Notes under the pieces: model-generated
The model's database searches: none
Seen by the model: only the letters and a program-made list of their open reading frames with translations
What the model was told of the DNA's origin: nothing
Translations under genes and position numbers: made by a program
Part shown: piece after piece, positions 6,769 through 16,123 of the stretch
Layout: each line of letters begins with the position of its first letter
Numbering within the stretch: position 1 is the first letter of the stretch
Origin: Actinotignum timonense
GTDB taxonomy: Bacteria > Actinomycetota > Actinomycetes > Actinomycetales > Actinomycetaceae
Direction of reading: 5' to 3'
DNA: 64,000 bases
Assembly (NCBI RefSeq): GCF_030216305.1
Contig: NZ_JASOKT010000001.1
Location: 248,001-312,000 of the forward strand

Positions 6769-8982
6769 TTATCCCCTTTCCAGGTAGGTGGCTCGCTCGG
6801 TATCCAATGCGTCCGCGGCCCGCTCCAGCTCCGCCGGCAGCGCGCCGCGTTCCACGAGGTCCGTGGCGGCGGCGCGCGCGGTAGCGATAATATCAGCGTC
6901 GCGCACCGCGGAGAGGAAACGCAGGTGGGAGGTGGTTCCCGCCTGCCGGGTCCCCAGCACATCACCTTCGGAGCGCAGCTCCACATCTTTTTCAGCCAGC
7001 GCGAAACCGTCCGTGGTGGCGGCGAAAGCCGCGAGGCGTTCGGCCGCCAGGCTTCCTTCCGGGGCGCCGCTCACCGCCAGGCACAGCCCGGCTTTGCTCC
7101 CGCGCCCGATGCGCCCGCGCAGCTGGTGCAGCTGGGACAGCCCGAAACGTTCGGCGTTCATAATGATCATCATGGTGGCCTGCGGCACATCCACCCCCAC
7201 TTCGATAACGGTGGTGGAAACGAGCACCGGGACCCGCCCGGCCGCGAAATCCGCCATGGCGGCGTCTTTTTCCGCGGCGCTCAGCCGCCCGTGCATCTCC
7301 CCCACCGCGATTCCCTCGAATTGGGGCAGGGCGCGCAGGCGTTCGGCCAGTTCAGTGACGGTGGCCAACGTACTTTCGCTGCCCGGGTCCTCCGCGGGGG
7401 TGGCTGCGTCGTCGTTCTCACTAATACGGGGAGCGAGCACGTACACGCGCCCGCCGCCCGCAATTTCTTCCCGGGCGCGCCACCACATGCGCGCGATCCA
7501 GTTCGCGCGGTTTTCCGGAACGACGACGGTGCTCACCCCGGCGCGCCCGCCGGGCAGTTCACGCAAGGTGGAGACGGCCATATCTCCGAAAACGGTCATG
7601 GCGACGGTGCGCGGGATGGGGGTGGCGGTCATGACGAGGGTGTGGACGCCGCGCGCGAGGATATCGCGTTGGTCCACCCCGAAGCGGTGCTGTTCGTCCA
7701 CGACCGCCAGGCCGAGGAAGGGAATCTGGACGGTCTCGGAAAGCAGCGCGTGGGTGCCGATAATAATGCCGGCTTCTCCCGAGGCGATACGGGCCAGGGT
7801 GGCGCGGCGCTCGCTGGCGGTGAGCGATCCGGTGAGGAGTTCCACCCGGGTGGAGCATTCGGCGGCCCCCAGCATCCCGCCCGCGGCCAGGTCCCCGAGC
7901 AGTTCGCGCACGCTGCGGGCGTGTTGGGCGGCCAGCACTTCGGTGGGCGCCAGGAGGGCGGCCTGGCCTCCGCCATCGACCACCTGGAGCATGGCGCGCA
8001 GGGCCACCACGGTTTTCCCGCTTCCCACATCGCCTTGGAGCAGGCGCTGCATCGGGGTGGTGGCGGCAAGGTCCGAGGCGATTTCCTCCCCCACCGCGCG
8101 CTGCCCGGCGGTGAGCTCGAATGGCAAGCGGGCGTCGAAAGCATCCAGAAATCCACCGCTTTGCGGCGGGTAGGCGGTGGTGGGATGCGCGGCGCGGGCG
8201 GCGCGGCGCCGGGCGAGGACGGTGTGAAGCATCAGGGCTTCTTCGTGGCGGAAGGGTAGCTGGGCGAGCGCGGCGGTGATGGGTTCCTCGGGGCGATGGG
8301 CCCGGCGCAGCGCCTCGAGCCGGGTGGGCAGGCCATGAGCGCGCCGGTAGCCGGCGGGAAGCAGATCGGGAACATCCGCGCTGGTCAGCCCGGTGAGAAC
8401 GGTGCTGACCGCCCGCTCGATTTTCCAGGAGGGTAGCGCGGCGCTGGCATGGTAGATGGGGATGGGGCGGCGCAGGCGCTCCACGTCCACGCTGCCCTCG
8501 TCTTCTACCAGGTCGTAATCCGGGTGGGTGAGTTGCAGGGTGCCACGGTAGGAACTCACCGTGCCCGAAAATGTGGCGACCGTGCCGGGTTGCAGGCGCC
8601 GTTCGTGGTAGGCCAAAACTCGCTGCGACTTCGCGAAAAAGGTGAGGCTGAGTTCGCGGGCGCCGTCGGTCATAAGAACGGAGAGGATGAAGCCGCGCCG
8701 CGCGCGCATGGGCCGCAATTCCGCGCCCACCACCCGGCCGATCACGGTGACGTCCTCGCCTTCGCGCACCTGCTCGATGGGGAGGAGTTCGCCGCGGCGC
8801 GCGTAACGGAAGGGCAGGTGATAGAGCAGTTCACCCACGGTGTGCAGGCCGAGCCGCGCGAACGAGGTGGCGCTGCGTTTGCCCAGGGCGCGCTCAAGGG
8901 GCACGCTGAGCGCGGTCCACCCGTCCGATACCACGGCCGGGGTGCCGCCTCGCGTCTGTGCCGCCGCCTGCGCGCTGTCCAT
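6769..8982 (-). CDS. recG: ATP-dependent DNA helicase RecG
   Basis: A 737-residue superfamily 2 helicase that remodels stalled forks and branched DNA. An N-terminal wedge/OB region (about 75-165, starting VTVIGRVV) precedes the helicase core with Walker A GDVGSGKT (near 317-324), motif II DEQH (near 429-432), motif III TATPIPRT and motif VI QLRGRIGRG. Length and order are typical. It leads the recG-rsmD-coaD set. A DAK-type gene often found next to recG in actinobacteria is absent, and recG is instead divergent from rpmB. Confidence 0.96.
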   Translation of the reverse strand: MDSAQAAAQTRGGTPAVVSDGWTALSVPLERALGKRSATSFARLGLHTVGELLYHLPFRYARRGELLPIEQVREGEDVTVIGRVVGAELRPMRARRGFILSVLMTDGARELSLTFFAKSQRVLAYHERRLQPGTVATFSGTVSSYRGTLQLTHPDYDLVEDEGSVDVERLRRPIPIYHASAALPSWKIERAVSTVLTGLTSADVPDLLPAGYRRAHGLPTRLEALRRAHRPEEPITAALAQLPFRHEEALMLHTVLARRRAARAAHPTTAYPPQSGGFLDAFDARLPFELTAGQRAVGEEIASDLAATTPMQRLLQGDVGSGKTVVALRAMLQVVDGGGQAALLAPTEVLAAQHARSVRELLGDLAAGGMLGAAECSTRVELLTGSLTASERRATLARIASGEAGIIIGTHALLSETVQIPFLGLAVVDEQHRFGVDQRDILARGVHTLVMTATPIPRTVAMTVFGDMAVSTLRELPGGRAGVSTVVVPENRANWIARMWWRAREEIAGGGRVYVLAPRISENDDAATPAEDPGSESTLATVTELAERLRALPQFEGIAVGEMHGRLSAAEKDAAMADFAAGRVPVLVSTTVIEVGVDVPQATMMIIMNAERFGLSQLHQLRGRIGRGSKAGLCLAVSGAPEGSLAAERLAAFAATTDGFALAEKDVELRSEGDVLGTRQAGTTSHLRFLSAVRDADIIATARAAATDLVERGALPAELERAADALDTERATYLERG

Positions 8983-9173
8983 ACTCTTCAGATTAACACC
9001 CGCGTTATATTTTCCCTAACGGCACGTTGCCCGCACGGCACGCGGTGGCGCAGCACGTGGTGGTGCGGATCGGAACTCTTATGGTGCGGGCCGGCACCGT
9101 GGGGACCATGCATTGTTTGTTACGACGACGCCGCCATTCCCGCCACACGTGCCCTACGCCACGGAGGGAACCT

Positions 9174-9202
9174 TTGGCAAGTGCTCTCCCGACCGCTATA
9201 CT
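9174..9202 (+). promoter_or_regulatory. Predicted sigma-A promoter of rpmB
   Basis: TTGGCA (9174-9179) and TATACT (9197-9202) are separated by 17 bases, a near-consensus housekeeping promoter. Transcription would start near 9209, giving a leader of about 85 bases before rpmB. The rest of the recG-rpmB interval (8983-9294) shows no gene; it carries one GCNGCGTCGT motif on the minus strand at 9125-9134. Confidence 0.7.
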
Positions 9203-9294
9203 AGTGGAGTTGTAATTTTCCTATGCGCTCAGGTGTATCTACCGAACAGCGGCAGGTGCGCGAGCGGATCCATGATCAACCGAAGGAGAACACC

Positions 9295-9486
9295 GTGGCT
9301 TCTGTTTGTGACGTCTGCGGCAAGCACCCGGGCTTCGGGAAGAGCGTCTCGCACTCGCACGTGCGTACTAGCCGCCGCTGGAACCCGAATATTCAGCGTG
9401 TTCGCGCGCTTGTGAAGGGCGCCCCCAAGCGCCTCAACGTGTGCACCTCGTGCCTCAAGGCCGGCAAGGTGCAGCGCGCCGCCTAA
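9295..9486 (+). CDS. rpmB: 50S ribosomal protein L28
   Basis: A 63-residue large-subunit ribosomal protein. Two Cys pairs, CDVC near the N-terminus and CTSC near the C-terminus, mark the zinc-binding form, and [18 protein letters not shown] is the family core. GTG at 9295 is chosen as start because an AAGGAG site lies 7 bases upstream and the protein then has the usual L28 length; an in-frame upstream ATG at 9223 would add an unrelated tail. The gene has its own promoter and a strong terminator. Confidence 0.95.
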   Translation: MASVCDVCGKHPGFGKSVSHSHVRTSRRWNPNIQRVRALVKGAPKRLNVCTSCLKAGKVQRAA

Positions 9487-9543
9487 GTACTGTGGCTTCG
9501 CTGAGCTCTGGCTCGCTCTTGTGAGTTAGCTGGGCTCAGCATA

Positions 9544-9590
9544 GGAAGTGGTCGGAAACATGGATATTGTTTCCGACCACTTCCTTTTTC
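9544..9590 (+). terminator. Strong intrinsic terminator after rpmB
   Basis: A perfect 17-bp stem (arms 9544-9560 and 9568-9584) with a 7-base loop, followed by TTTTTC. This is a textbook rho-independent terminator for rpmB. Confidence 0.93.
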
Positions 9591-9675
9591 TTTGGAGAAC
9601 CGGTACCCCGTAAACCTCTGAGGGGAACATGAATCGGGGTTACAACCGGGGTGATTCCCAGAGTTTCTCCGGCTT

Positions 9676-10407
9676 TTATTGGATGGTGAAACCGCCATCC
9701 ACGGTCAGCGTGGTGCCGTTCACGAAACCGGCCTTACCATCCGCCAGGAAGAAGACGGCTTCCGCAACTTCTTCAGGCTGGCCAAAGCGGCGCAGCGGAA
9801 CCGGATCGGTGGGGATCGAGTCGACAATGCCGGCAACCAGAGGCGTCACGATGGTACCGGGTGCCACGGCGTTGAAGCGGATGCCTTCCTTGCTGTATTC
9901 CGAGGCCAGGTGCTTGGTGTAGCCAATAACGGCGTGCTTAGCAGCGGTATACGCGGCCCCACCCTTGGCAGCTACGATTCCGGCAACGGAGGCAATATTG
10001 ACCACCGCACCCTCGCCGCGCTTGAGCATGCCGGGGAGGACTGCGTTCGTCATATCAAAGACGGAGGTCAGGTTAATAGCCAGGAGGAAATCCCAGCGTT
10101 CGCGCGGGGTATCCAGGGATGCCTGGTACTTATCAAAGACACCGGCGTTATTGACGAGCACGTCGATATGCTCGAATTCTTTTTCCACCTCGGCCACGGT
10201 AGCGATGATGGAATCGTGATCGGTCAGGTCAATGGTGAAGGATGCGGCTTCCCCACCCGCGGCCTTGATCTCTGCCACCGCAGATTTCAGACCGTCCTCA
10301 TTGACGTCAAGAAGGGCAACCTTGTAGCCGCGCTCCGCGAAGAGCTTGGCCTCCGTGAGCCCCATACCCGATGCCGCTCCTGTGATAACAGCAGTTTTCT
10401 GACTCAT
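9676..10407 (-). CDS. Short-chain dehydrogenase/reductase (FabG-like)
   Basis: A 243-residue classical SDR. The dinucleotide-binding motif TGAASGMG is at residues 9-16, NNAG at 86-89, and the catalytic Ser140, Tyr153 and Lys157 are present (YTAAK). Asp after the second strand (LLDVN) favours NAD(H) over NADP(H). It oxidises or reduces an alcohol/ketone substrate that cannot be named from sequence. It follows an OFA-type transporter gene by 48 bases on the same strand, so the pair probably imports and oxidises one small organic compound. A housekeeping FabG role is less likely given this context. Confidence 0.85.
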   Translation of the reverse strand: MSQKTAVITGAASGMGLTEAKLFAERGYKVALLDVNEDGLKSAVAEIKAAGGEAASFTIDLTDHDSIIATVAEVEKEFEHIDVLVNNAGVFDKYQASLDTPRERWDFLLAINLTSVFDMTNAVLPGMLKRGEGAVVNIASVAGIVAAKGGAAYTAAKHAVIGYTKHLASEYSKEGIRFNAVAPGTIVTPLVAGIVDSIPTDPVPLRRFGQPEEVAEAVFFLADGKAGFVNGTTLTVDGGFTIQ

Positions 10408-10455
10408 TTTTTCTCCTCTTATATTGGGTTATACCGCCGCTGGCGGCAGCTTTTA

Positions 10456-11685
10456 TTACTTGGAGCGCCGCTGTGACACGGAGCCCTTCTTCATAACAAT
10501 TCCGAGAGCAGCGATGGCAGCAACCGTCAAAACCGCTGCCCACATAAATGCCGGGGCATAGTTGCCACTTTGCCGATAGAAGGCCGCCAGCTGGGGAGCG
10601 ATGAGGGCAGCAACGGAATACGCCGTGAACATAATGGCGTAATTGAGGGTGGAGTACTTGGCACCAAATTGGTCAGATACCAGGGCAGGGAAAAGCGCGA
10701 GTAAGGCGCCGCCCGAAGCACCGACCAAGGCCATCAAAGCAAGGAACAGGCCCGCGTTAGTCACCACGGACATGGAAAGCATGGCGGCCACATTGACGGC
10801 CATGGCGATCATCAAGGTGATTTCGCGCCCCAATTTATCCGAGAGCGCTCCAAAGATCATCCGACCAATGAAATTGGATAGGGCCACCACGGTCACGGAA
10901 ATCGTAGCTAGCTCAACTGACATGCCGGCTTGTTCTTTACCGATGGTGGCCGCCGCCCCGAGCATCATCATGTAGGAGGTACCCGCGCCCACGAAAACGA
11001 AGAAGAGCAGCCAGAAGGTCGATGTTTTCATCATTTCTCGCCAGGTGAGCTGCACTCCGCCGGGCACGGAAGAATTCGTACTGGGCGGGGTCCACCCGGC
11101 AGGAACATACCCTTCAGCCGGAGGGCGCACGAATGCCGCGAAGATGAACATAAGGGCGGCATACACAATTCCCAAGACGATAAACCCTGCGAAAACACTC
11201 TTGGCCTCAATAACCGCGGTAGCCACCGGTGCCGCGAAAACCGGACCGACCGCAGCAAATCCGATAACCAAACCGGAGGCGAGGCCCCGCCGATCCGGGA
11301 ACCACTTGAGTACCGAGGTGATGGTGTAGTTATAGATCATGCCACCGCCGATGCCTGCCAGCACCCCGAAGGTCAGCCACATCATGGCAACGCTCGTCGC
11401 AAAGCCGGTGAGTACCCACCCGACACCGTAAAATAACGCTCCGGTGAAGACGATGCGGCCGGGCGTAACCTTATGCGCGACGGTTCCGACGATAATCCCC
11501 ATGAGCGCGATGAAAATGTTGTAGAGCGTGAAAGCCAGGGTGATCTGACCCATCTCCCAGCTGGTTTCTTCCATGAGGGGAGAAACAAAGACCGAGAAGG
11601 CAGATGTGCCCGATAAAGCAAAGGTGAAAACACTGCCGGATATGAGGACGAGCCAGCGGTTTGGCGTTGAAACAATCGTTCCCAT
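10456..11685 (-). CDS. MFS transporter, oxalate/formate antiporter (OFA) type
   Basis: A 409-residue, roughly 12-helix membrane protein of the major facilitator superfamily. The OFA flavour is seen in the N-terminus (SAFSVFVSPLMEE, WEMGQITLAFTLYNI), GIGGGMIYN near helix 4-5, the WFPDRRGLASGL motif, and GRMIFGALSDKLGR in the second half. Substrates in this family are small carboxylates. ATG at 11685 is chosen because GGGAG lies 7 bases upstream; the frame stays open further upstream without a ribosome site. It is followed by the SDR gene in one probable operon, under a region with a perfect 14-bp palindrome. Confidence 0.85.
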   Translation of the reverse strand: MGTIVSTPNRWLVLISGSVFTFALSGTSAFSVFVSPLMEETSWEMGQITLAFTLYNIFIALMGIIVGTVAHKVTPGRIVFTGALFYGVGWVLTGFATSVAMMWLTFGVLAGIGGGMIYNYTITSVLKWFPDRRGLASGLVIGFAAVGPVFAAPVATAVIEAKSVFAGFIVLGIVYAALMFIFAAFVRPPAEGYVPAGWTPPSTNSSVPGGVQLTWREMMKTSTFWLLFFVFVGAGTSYMMMLGAAATIGKEQAGMSVELATISVTVVALSNFIGRMIFGALSDKLGREITLMIAMAVNVAAMLSMSVVTNAGLFLALMALVGASGGALLALFPALVSDQFGAKYSTLNYAIMFTAYSVAALIAPQLAAFYRQSGNYAPAFMWAAVLTVAAIAALGIVMKKGSVSQRRSK

Positions 11686-11776
11686 AGATAATCTCCCAAG
11701 GGTGGTAGCCACAAAGTTCCGTTGCCCATTCAACCGAACAAGTAGGCCGTAAGTACTAATGTGACCTAGAGTACCA

Positions 11777-11790
11777 CCGGGTATACCCGG
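11777..11790. promoter_or_regulatory. Perfect 14-bp palindrome upstream of the MFS-SDR operon
   Basis: CCGGGTATACCCGG is self-complementary over 14 bases and lies 92 bases upstream of the transporter start. Its centre (TATACC read leftward) could be part of a -10 element, so a repressor bound here could block the operon. No regulator gene is adjacent. Confidence 0.45.
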
Positions 11791-11929
11791 CATGCCACAA
11801 AAAAGAGATCAGTATAAGCAGGTCGTGAAAGTGGGCGAGCAGGGCGTAAGTTTGTGCAAGCAGGAGCCGGAAGGCCGAAAACTAAGAGCCGAGAGGCCGC
11901 AACAACAAGGAATCGGAAAGCTGTGTAAG

Positions 11930-11967
11930 CAAAAAGGGGCGGACCCGGATAAACCGGATCCGCCCCT
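11930..11967 (-). terminator. Intrinsic terminator after adhP
   Basis: A stem with arms 11935-11948 and 11954-11967 (13 of 14 pairs) and a 5-base loop is followed on the minus strand by TTTTT. It lies about 70 bases past the adhP stop. The rest of 11791-12036 shows no gene; its purine-rich + strand is not coding. Confidence 0.85.
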
Positions 11968-12036
11968 CCCGAGTAGGGATTATGCAGAAGTCGCCCCGCG
12001 GTGACGCCGGGTCACGCGCGGAGGATTTGCCAAGCC

Positions 12037-13053
12037 CTACTTGGAGAAATCAACAACCATGCGGCCTTCGATCTTGCCGGCCAGCATTTCGTCGATCATA
12101 TCGTTGATGTCATCGAGGGGACGGGTGGCCACGATCGGCTTGACGAGGCCCTGGGCCCCGAAGTCGAAGGCTTCGGCCAGATCCTGGCGGGTACCCACGA
12201 GGGAGCCCACCACCTTGATGCCGTCCAGAACCGTGCGGTGGATATTCAGGTCAATGGTGCCCTTCGGGAGCCCGACGCACACCACCGTGCCGGCGGCCTT
12301 CATGGCGTCCACGGCCTGACCGAAAGCAACCTGGGATACCGCGGTCACCACCGCAACGTCCACGCCGCCCACTTCCTTCTGGATCCATTCCCCGGAGTTG
12401 ATATCCGAGGAATTGACAACGAGGTCAGCGCCGACCTTCTTTGCCGATTCCAGCTTCTCGTCATTGATATCCACCGCGACTACGCGGGCCCGGAAGACAT
12501 TCTTGGCGTACTGGATGGCAAGGTTACCCAGCCCGCCCGCGCCGTAAATCGCCACCCACTGGCCGGGGCGGATATTGCCATTCTTGAGGGCCTTGTAGGT
12601 GGTCACGCCCGCGCAGGTGATGGACGAAGCTTCGGCCGGATCCAGCCCTTCGGGGACCTTGACGGCATAATCGGCGACGACGATGCACTTCTCGGCCATG
12701 CCACCGTCAACGCTGTAACCGGCATTTTCCACGTTCCGGCACAGGGTTTCGTCACCGGTCACGCAGTATTCACAGTGGCCACAACCGCGGAAGAACCAGG
12801 CGACAGACACGCGGTCGCCCACCTTGAGCGAGGTGACATCCTCACCGATTTGTTCCACAACGCCCACGCCCTCGTGGCCGATAATGCGGCCGGGCACGTC
12901 ACCGAAATCACCGAGCGCCACGTGGATATCCGTGTGGCACAGGCCGCAGTATTCGATATCGACGAGTGCTTCGTTGGCCTTAATCGGGCGCAGTTCCACG
13001 TCCTTAATGTCAACGTAGCCGTCCGAGGTTTCTCGAACTGTCGCTGCTCGCAT
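12037..13053 (-). CDS. adhP: Zinc-dependent alcohol dehydrogenase, AdhP type
   Basis: A 338-residue medium-chain dehydrogenase that interconverts ethanol (or a similar primary alcohol) and aldehyde with NAD(H). Catalytic zinc ligands are in CGLCHTD (Cys36) and GHE (His60); four Cys at about 91, 94, 97 and 105 hold the structural zinc; the Rossmann motif is GAGGLGN. Length and motifs match AdhP. The gene stands alone, with AGGAGGAG ahead of ATG and its own terminator. The untranslated leader holds a 7-bp hairpin with a 4-base loop (13100-13117). With the neighbouring MFS/SDR pair it forms a metabolic insert between rpmB and thiL, which are usually close together in related genomes. Confidence 0.93.
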   Translation of the reverse strand: MRAATVRETSDGYVDIKDVELRPIKANEALVDIEYCGLCHTDIHVALGDFGDVPGRIIGHEGVGVVEQIGEDVTSLKVGDRVSVAWFFRGCGHCEYCVTGDETLCRNVENAGYSVDGGMAEKCIVVADYAVKVPEGLDPAEASSITCAGVTTYKALKNGNIRPGQWVAIYGAGGLGNLAIQYAKNVFRARVVAVDINDEKLESAKKVGADLVVNSSDINSGEWIQKEVGGVDVAVVTAVSQVAFGQAVDAMKAAGTVVCVGLPKGTIDLNIHRTVLDGIKVVGSLVGTRQDLAEAFDFGAQGLVKPIVATRPLDDINDMIDEMLAGKIEGRMVVDFSK

Positions 13054-13240
13054 TTTCTCCTCCTATTTCAGCGGGAGCATCCTTACTCCCAGTTGATGCG
13101 GTGCGGTTCGCCGCACCACTTCTTATTTTTGCGAGCGTCAGCATAATCTTCCAGGGGAGAACGTCCTGATTTCGCGCAAAAAAAACACCTATCCGGATAA
13201 CGGTGCAGCGGCCCTCACCAGCGACCTTCGGCCTCGGCCC

Positions 13241-14299
13241 TCACCCGCGCCGGAAATGATCCCAACCGCTTCCCCGCGTCCAGGCGCGCCCGTCCACGGT
13301 CACCAGACCGCCCGGATGCGCCGCTTCCACCGCACCGATAAGGCTGAAGCCTTCCGGGAGGTGCGGGATGCGCGCTCCCCAGGCCCGTTCCGGGCTCACG
13401 TCCATCGTGGCGAGGAAACCGTGATCTTCTCCCCCGGTGAGCACACAGCCATAGGCCCACTCCAGCGGATCGGAACGGCCCAAGTGCCGGGCCACCTCGA
13501 GGAGGTCATGGGCGTGGCGGGAGAGCGTCTCAGAATGAATATCGATATGCACCCCGGAGGCGGCAGCTATCCGCTGCGCATCGCGGAGCAAGCCGTCAGA
13601 CACATCCATCATCGCCCCGCGCAATCCGGCGCGGACCGCGCGCAGCACCTCGGTCACGGGCGGGCGCGGGCGTAGAAAATCCTGAATGAGGCGGGTGGCG
13701 GCATCCGGGAAAGCTCCCCGTTCCGGAGCAAAGCCGCGGCTGAGAAGTTCCAAACCGGCCGCCGCCCGCCCCAAATTCCCGCAGTGAATAAGGGGCTGCC
13801 CGGGCGCTGCCGCCGAGCGTTGCAGCGGGGTGCGCCCTTCCAGATCACCCAGAATGGTGGCGCTGATGGCCATATGGCTCCCGCCCACGAGGTCTCCGCC
13901 GTCGACCCCACATCCGAGCGGGCCGCAACATTCGGCCAGGCCGCGCGCAAGGTCACGCACCCAGGCGACCGGGACGTCCCCGGGCAGTTCCATGGCGACG
14001 ACGAGGGAACGCGGCCGCGCTCCCATCGCAACAGCGTCGGCAATATTTTGGGCGGCCACCCGCCAGCCGACATCGCTCCCGCTGGACCAGTCGCGCCGAA
14101 AATGCACGCCTTCCACGAGCATATCGGTGGAGACCGTGACCCGGCCGTCGCTCAAGCCGAGCACCGCGCTATCGTCCCCGCTGGGGACGATTGTTGTTTC
14201 GCCACGCGGGAGCAGCGGCACGATCTGGGCGAGGAGTTCCGCTTCGCTCAGGTCGCGCACCAGGGGCCCGGGCATATTACTGGCAGGTGGCCGGGGCAT
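13241..14299 (-). CDS. thiL: Thiamine-monophosphate kinase
   Basis: Phosphorylates thiamine monophosphate to the active cofactor thiamine diphosphate. The 352-residue protein has the AIRS/PurM-like fold signatures: VPSGDDSAVL with the Mg-binding Asp pair, VSTDMLVEGVHFR, GCGVDGGDLVGG and a conserved MMDVSDGLLRDAQRI. ATG at 14299 directly follows the ddl stop, so ddl and thiL are one operon; an internal ATG at 14275 (MPGPLVRDL) is an alternative start that would remove an 8-residue tail. Confidence 0.94.
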   Translation of the reverse strand: MPRPPASNMPGPLVRDLSEAELLAQIVPLLPRGETTIVPSGDDSAVLGLSDGRVTVSTDMLVEGVHFRRDWSSGSDVGWRVAAQNIADAVAMGARPRSLVVAMELPGDVPVAWVRDLARGLAECCGPLGCGVDGGDLVGGSHMAISATILGDLEGRTPLQRSAAAPGQPLIHCGNLGRAAAGLELLSRGFAPERGAFPDAATRLIQDFLRPRPPVTEVLRAVRAGLRGAMMDVSDGLLRDAQRIAAASGVHIDIHSETLSRHAHDLLEVARHLGRSDPLEWAYGCVLTGGEDHGFLATMDVSPERAWGARIPHLPEGFSLIGAVEAAHPGGLVTVDGRAWTRGSGWDHFRRG

Positions 14300-15382
14300 T
14301 TAGCGCAGCCCTACCCCGCGCGCGAGGGCGAGCTCGATGAGTTCGGAAATGAGATCGCGGTAGGCCAGCCCGGTTTTCTCCCACAGGATGGGGTACATGG
14401 ACACGGCGGTGAACCCGGGAATTGTATTGTGTTCGTTGACGTACATCTCCCCGGTGGTGGTGTAGAAGAAGTCCACGCGGGTCATGCCTTCGCATTCGAA
14501 AACCTCGAAAACGCGCCGCGCCAGGCCCCGCATTTTCTCCGCGTCCGCCTCCGGGAGCGCGGCAGGAATCTCCATATGGAAGCCTTCGGTGGCCACGTAT
14601 TTGGTGGCGTAGTCATACCATTGCACGTCCAAAACGATTTCCCCGAGCACGGATGCGCGCGGCGCGGCACCGTCACGCCCGCCGAGCACGGCGCATTCGA
14701 TTTCACGGCCCGGGATTCCCGTTTCCACAATGACTTTAGGGTCGACGGCGCGCGCTGTGGCAATGGCGGCGTCGAGCTGCGAAAGTTCAGCTACCCGCGT
14801 GATGCCCAGTGAAGATCCGGCGCGAGCTGGTTTCACGTACACGGGAAGCTGCAAACGTTCGGCTACTTCCGCGCGTACGCCCTCCGGGTCGGCGTTCCAG
14901 CGCTGGGGTTCCACGAGCACGTAGGGCGCAACCGGCAGGCCGGCTGATTCCAGCACCAGTTTCATATAGTGCTTATCCATGGCCGCGGCCGAGGCGAAAA
15001 CCCCGCAGCCCACGTAGGGAATTCCCATCATTTCGAAGGTGCCCTGGATGGTGCCATCTTCGCCGAAGGGGCCGTGGAGCAGCGGGAAGGCCACGTCGAT
15101 AGGCCCGAGGCTGCGCGAACTACCGTCCTCACCGCGCACCACGAACCCCCCGCCGGGCCCGAAATCTGCCAGCACGCGTTCTCCGTGATATTTCACGTCC
15201 GCGCCGGCAGCCACCTCCTCCGTGCTCATGGGAACCCAGATGCCTTCGGTGGTGATGCCGATGGGGATAACGCTATAGCGCTCCGGGTCAATAGCTCCCA
15301 GAACGGAAGCCGCGGTGAGGCAAGAGACGGAGTGTTCTCCGGATACGCCCCCGTAGATGAGGGCGACGTGATGTGTGGCCAC
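14300..15382 (-). CDS. ddl: D-alanine--D-alanine ligase
   Basis: Makes the D-Ala-D-Ala end of the peptidoglycan stem peptide from two D-Ala and ATP. The 360-residue ATP-grasp enzyme starts with IYGGVSGEHSVS, has LHGPFGEDGTIQG with catalytic Glu/Ser region, the central VKPARAGSSLGI phosphate-binding loop, and the C-terminal RVDFFYT ... VNEHNTIPGFT metal-site region. It is the first gene of the ddl-thiL operon and diverges from a lipoprotein gene. Confidence 0.95.
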   Translation of the reverse strand: MATHHVALIYGGVSGEHSVSCLTAASVLGAIDPERYSVIPIGITTEGIWVPMSTEEVAAGADVKYHGERVLADFGPGGGFVVRGEDGSSRSLGPIDVAFPLLHGPFGEDGTIQGTFEMMGIPYVGCGVFASAAAMDKHYMKLVLESAGLPVAPYVLVEPQRWNADPEGVRAEVAERLQLPVYVKPARAGSSLGITRVAELSQLDAAIATARAVDPKVIVETGIPGREIECAVLGGRDGAAPRASVLGEIVLDVQWYDYATKYVATEGFHMEIPAALPEADAEKMRGLARRVFEVFECEGMTRVDFFYTTTGEMYVNEHNTIPGFTAVSMYPILWEKTGLAYRDLISELIELALARGVGLR

Positions 15383-15478
15383 GAATGGACACCTTTCTAC
15401 TCAGTGCTGTTCCCAGGGTAGTACGCCGGGCCGCGCGGCAAGGTGACAAACCCGGGCGCGGCCTACTACAGTAAACAT

Positions 15479-16120
15479 ATGACACAGAACACAATGAAGT
15501 CGTTTCTCCTGCTCGCAGGCGCTGCCGCCCTCACGCTGGCCGGTTGCTCCGGGACCGGGAAGGGTGCTCCGGCTAGTGATGGCGCGGCCACGCCGTCCAC
15601 CCCGGCCGCTTCTTCCCCTGCGCCAGCGGTGAGCCAGTCCCCCAGCCTCACACCCAAGGCTGCGGAAAGCTCCCTCAAGGGCTTTATTGAAGGGGACTCG
15701 CAGTCCCCGAATTATCCCAAGCTCACCGAGAATTCCGCGGTGCCCACCGCCGTGCGGGCGGCCGGCCACGAGGGCTGGGACCGCGTGGTGGTGGAATACG
15801 ATAGCGATGCCGATCTGGAATGGTTCAGTTTCTTCGGTGATGAGGCCATTCAGGATGGTTCGGGGCGGCCCCTGGATATTCCGGGCAAGCGCTTCCTCAC
15901 CCTGAGTATTTCCGGGGTGACCTACCCGGAGGATCCGGCGCAGGCCGCGGATCTCTCCGTGCCGAACCTCGGGGGCGCGAAGGTGGTGCAGGGAGTCCAC
16001 GTGGAGCACGCTTTTGAGGGCATGCACCAGGTCCATATCGGGCTGGATAAGGATCGGCCCTACCGGGTGCAGGTGCTGGAGAGCCCCAAGCGGGTTGTTA
16101 TTGACGTTGCCAATAACTAA
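15479..16120 (+). CDS. Secreted lipoprotein with AMIN-like domain
   Basis: A 213-residue protein with a lipobox (LTLAGC, Cys near residue 22) after a short hydrophobic signal, a Ser/Pro/Ala-rich linker to about 65, then a ~140-residue domain ending in YRVQVLESPKRVVIDV. That ending fits the AMIN-like beta-sandwich domain of actinobacterial envelope proteins, which often bind peptidoglycan or glycans. It should be anchored on the outer face of the membrane. ATG 15479 has no ribosome site but lies 6 bases after TACAGT, so a leaderless transcript is likely. Its stop is 3 bases from that of convergent murA. Exact role unknown. Confidence 0.75.
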   Translation: MTQNTMKSFLLLAGAAALTLAGCSGTGKGAPASDGAATPSTPAASSPAPAVSQSPSLTPKAAESSLKGFIEGDSQSPNYPKLTENSAVPTAVRAAGHEGWDRVVVEYDSDADLEWFSFFGDEAIQDGSGRPLDIPGKRFLTLSISGVTYPEDPAQAADLSVPNLGGAKVVQGVHVEHAFEGMHQVHIGLDKDRPYRVQVLESPKRVVIDVANN

Positions 16121-16123
16121 TCC

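Noticed and set aside
6352..8259. 635-codon plus-strand frame opposite rsmD and recG
   Set aside because: Shadow of two certain genes on the minus strand; the product is His/Gly/Gln-rich nonsense typical of antisense frames in high-GC DNA.
13054..13240. TPP riboswitch near thiL
   Set aside because: The region lies downstream of thiL and shows none of the conserved thi-box elements; the 13100-13117 hairpin belongs to the adhP leader.
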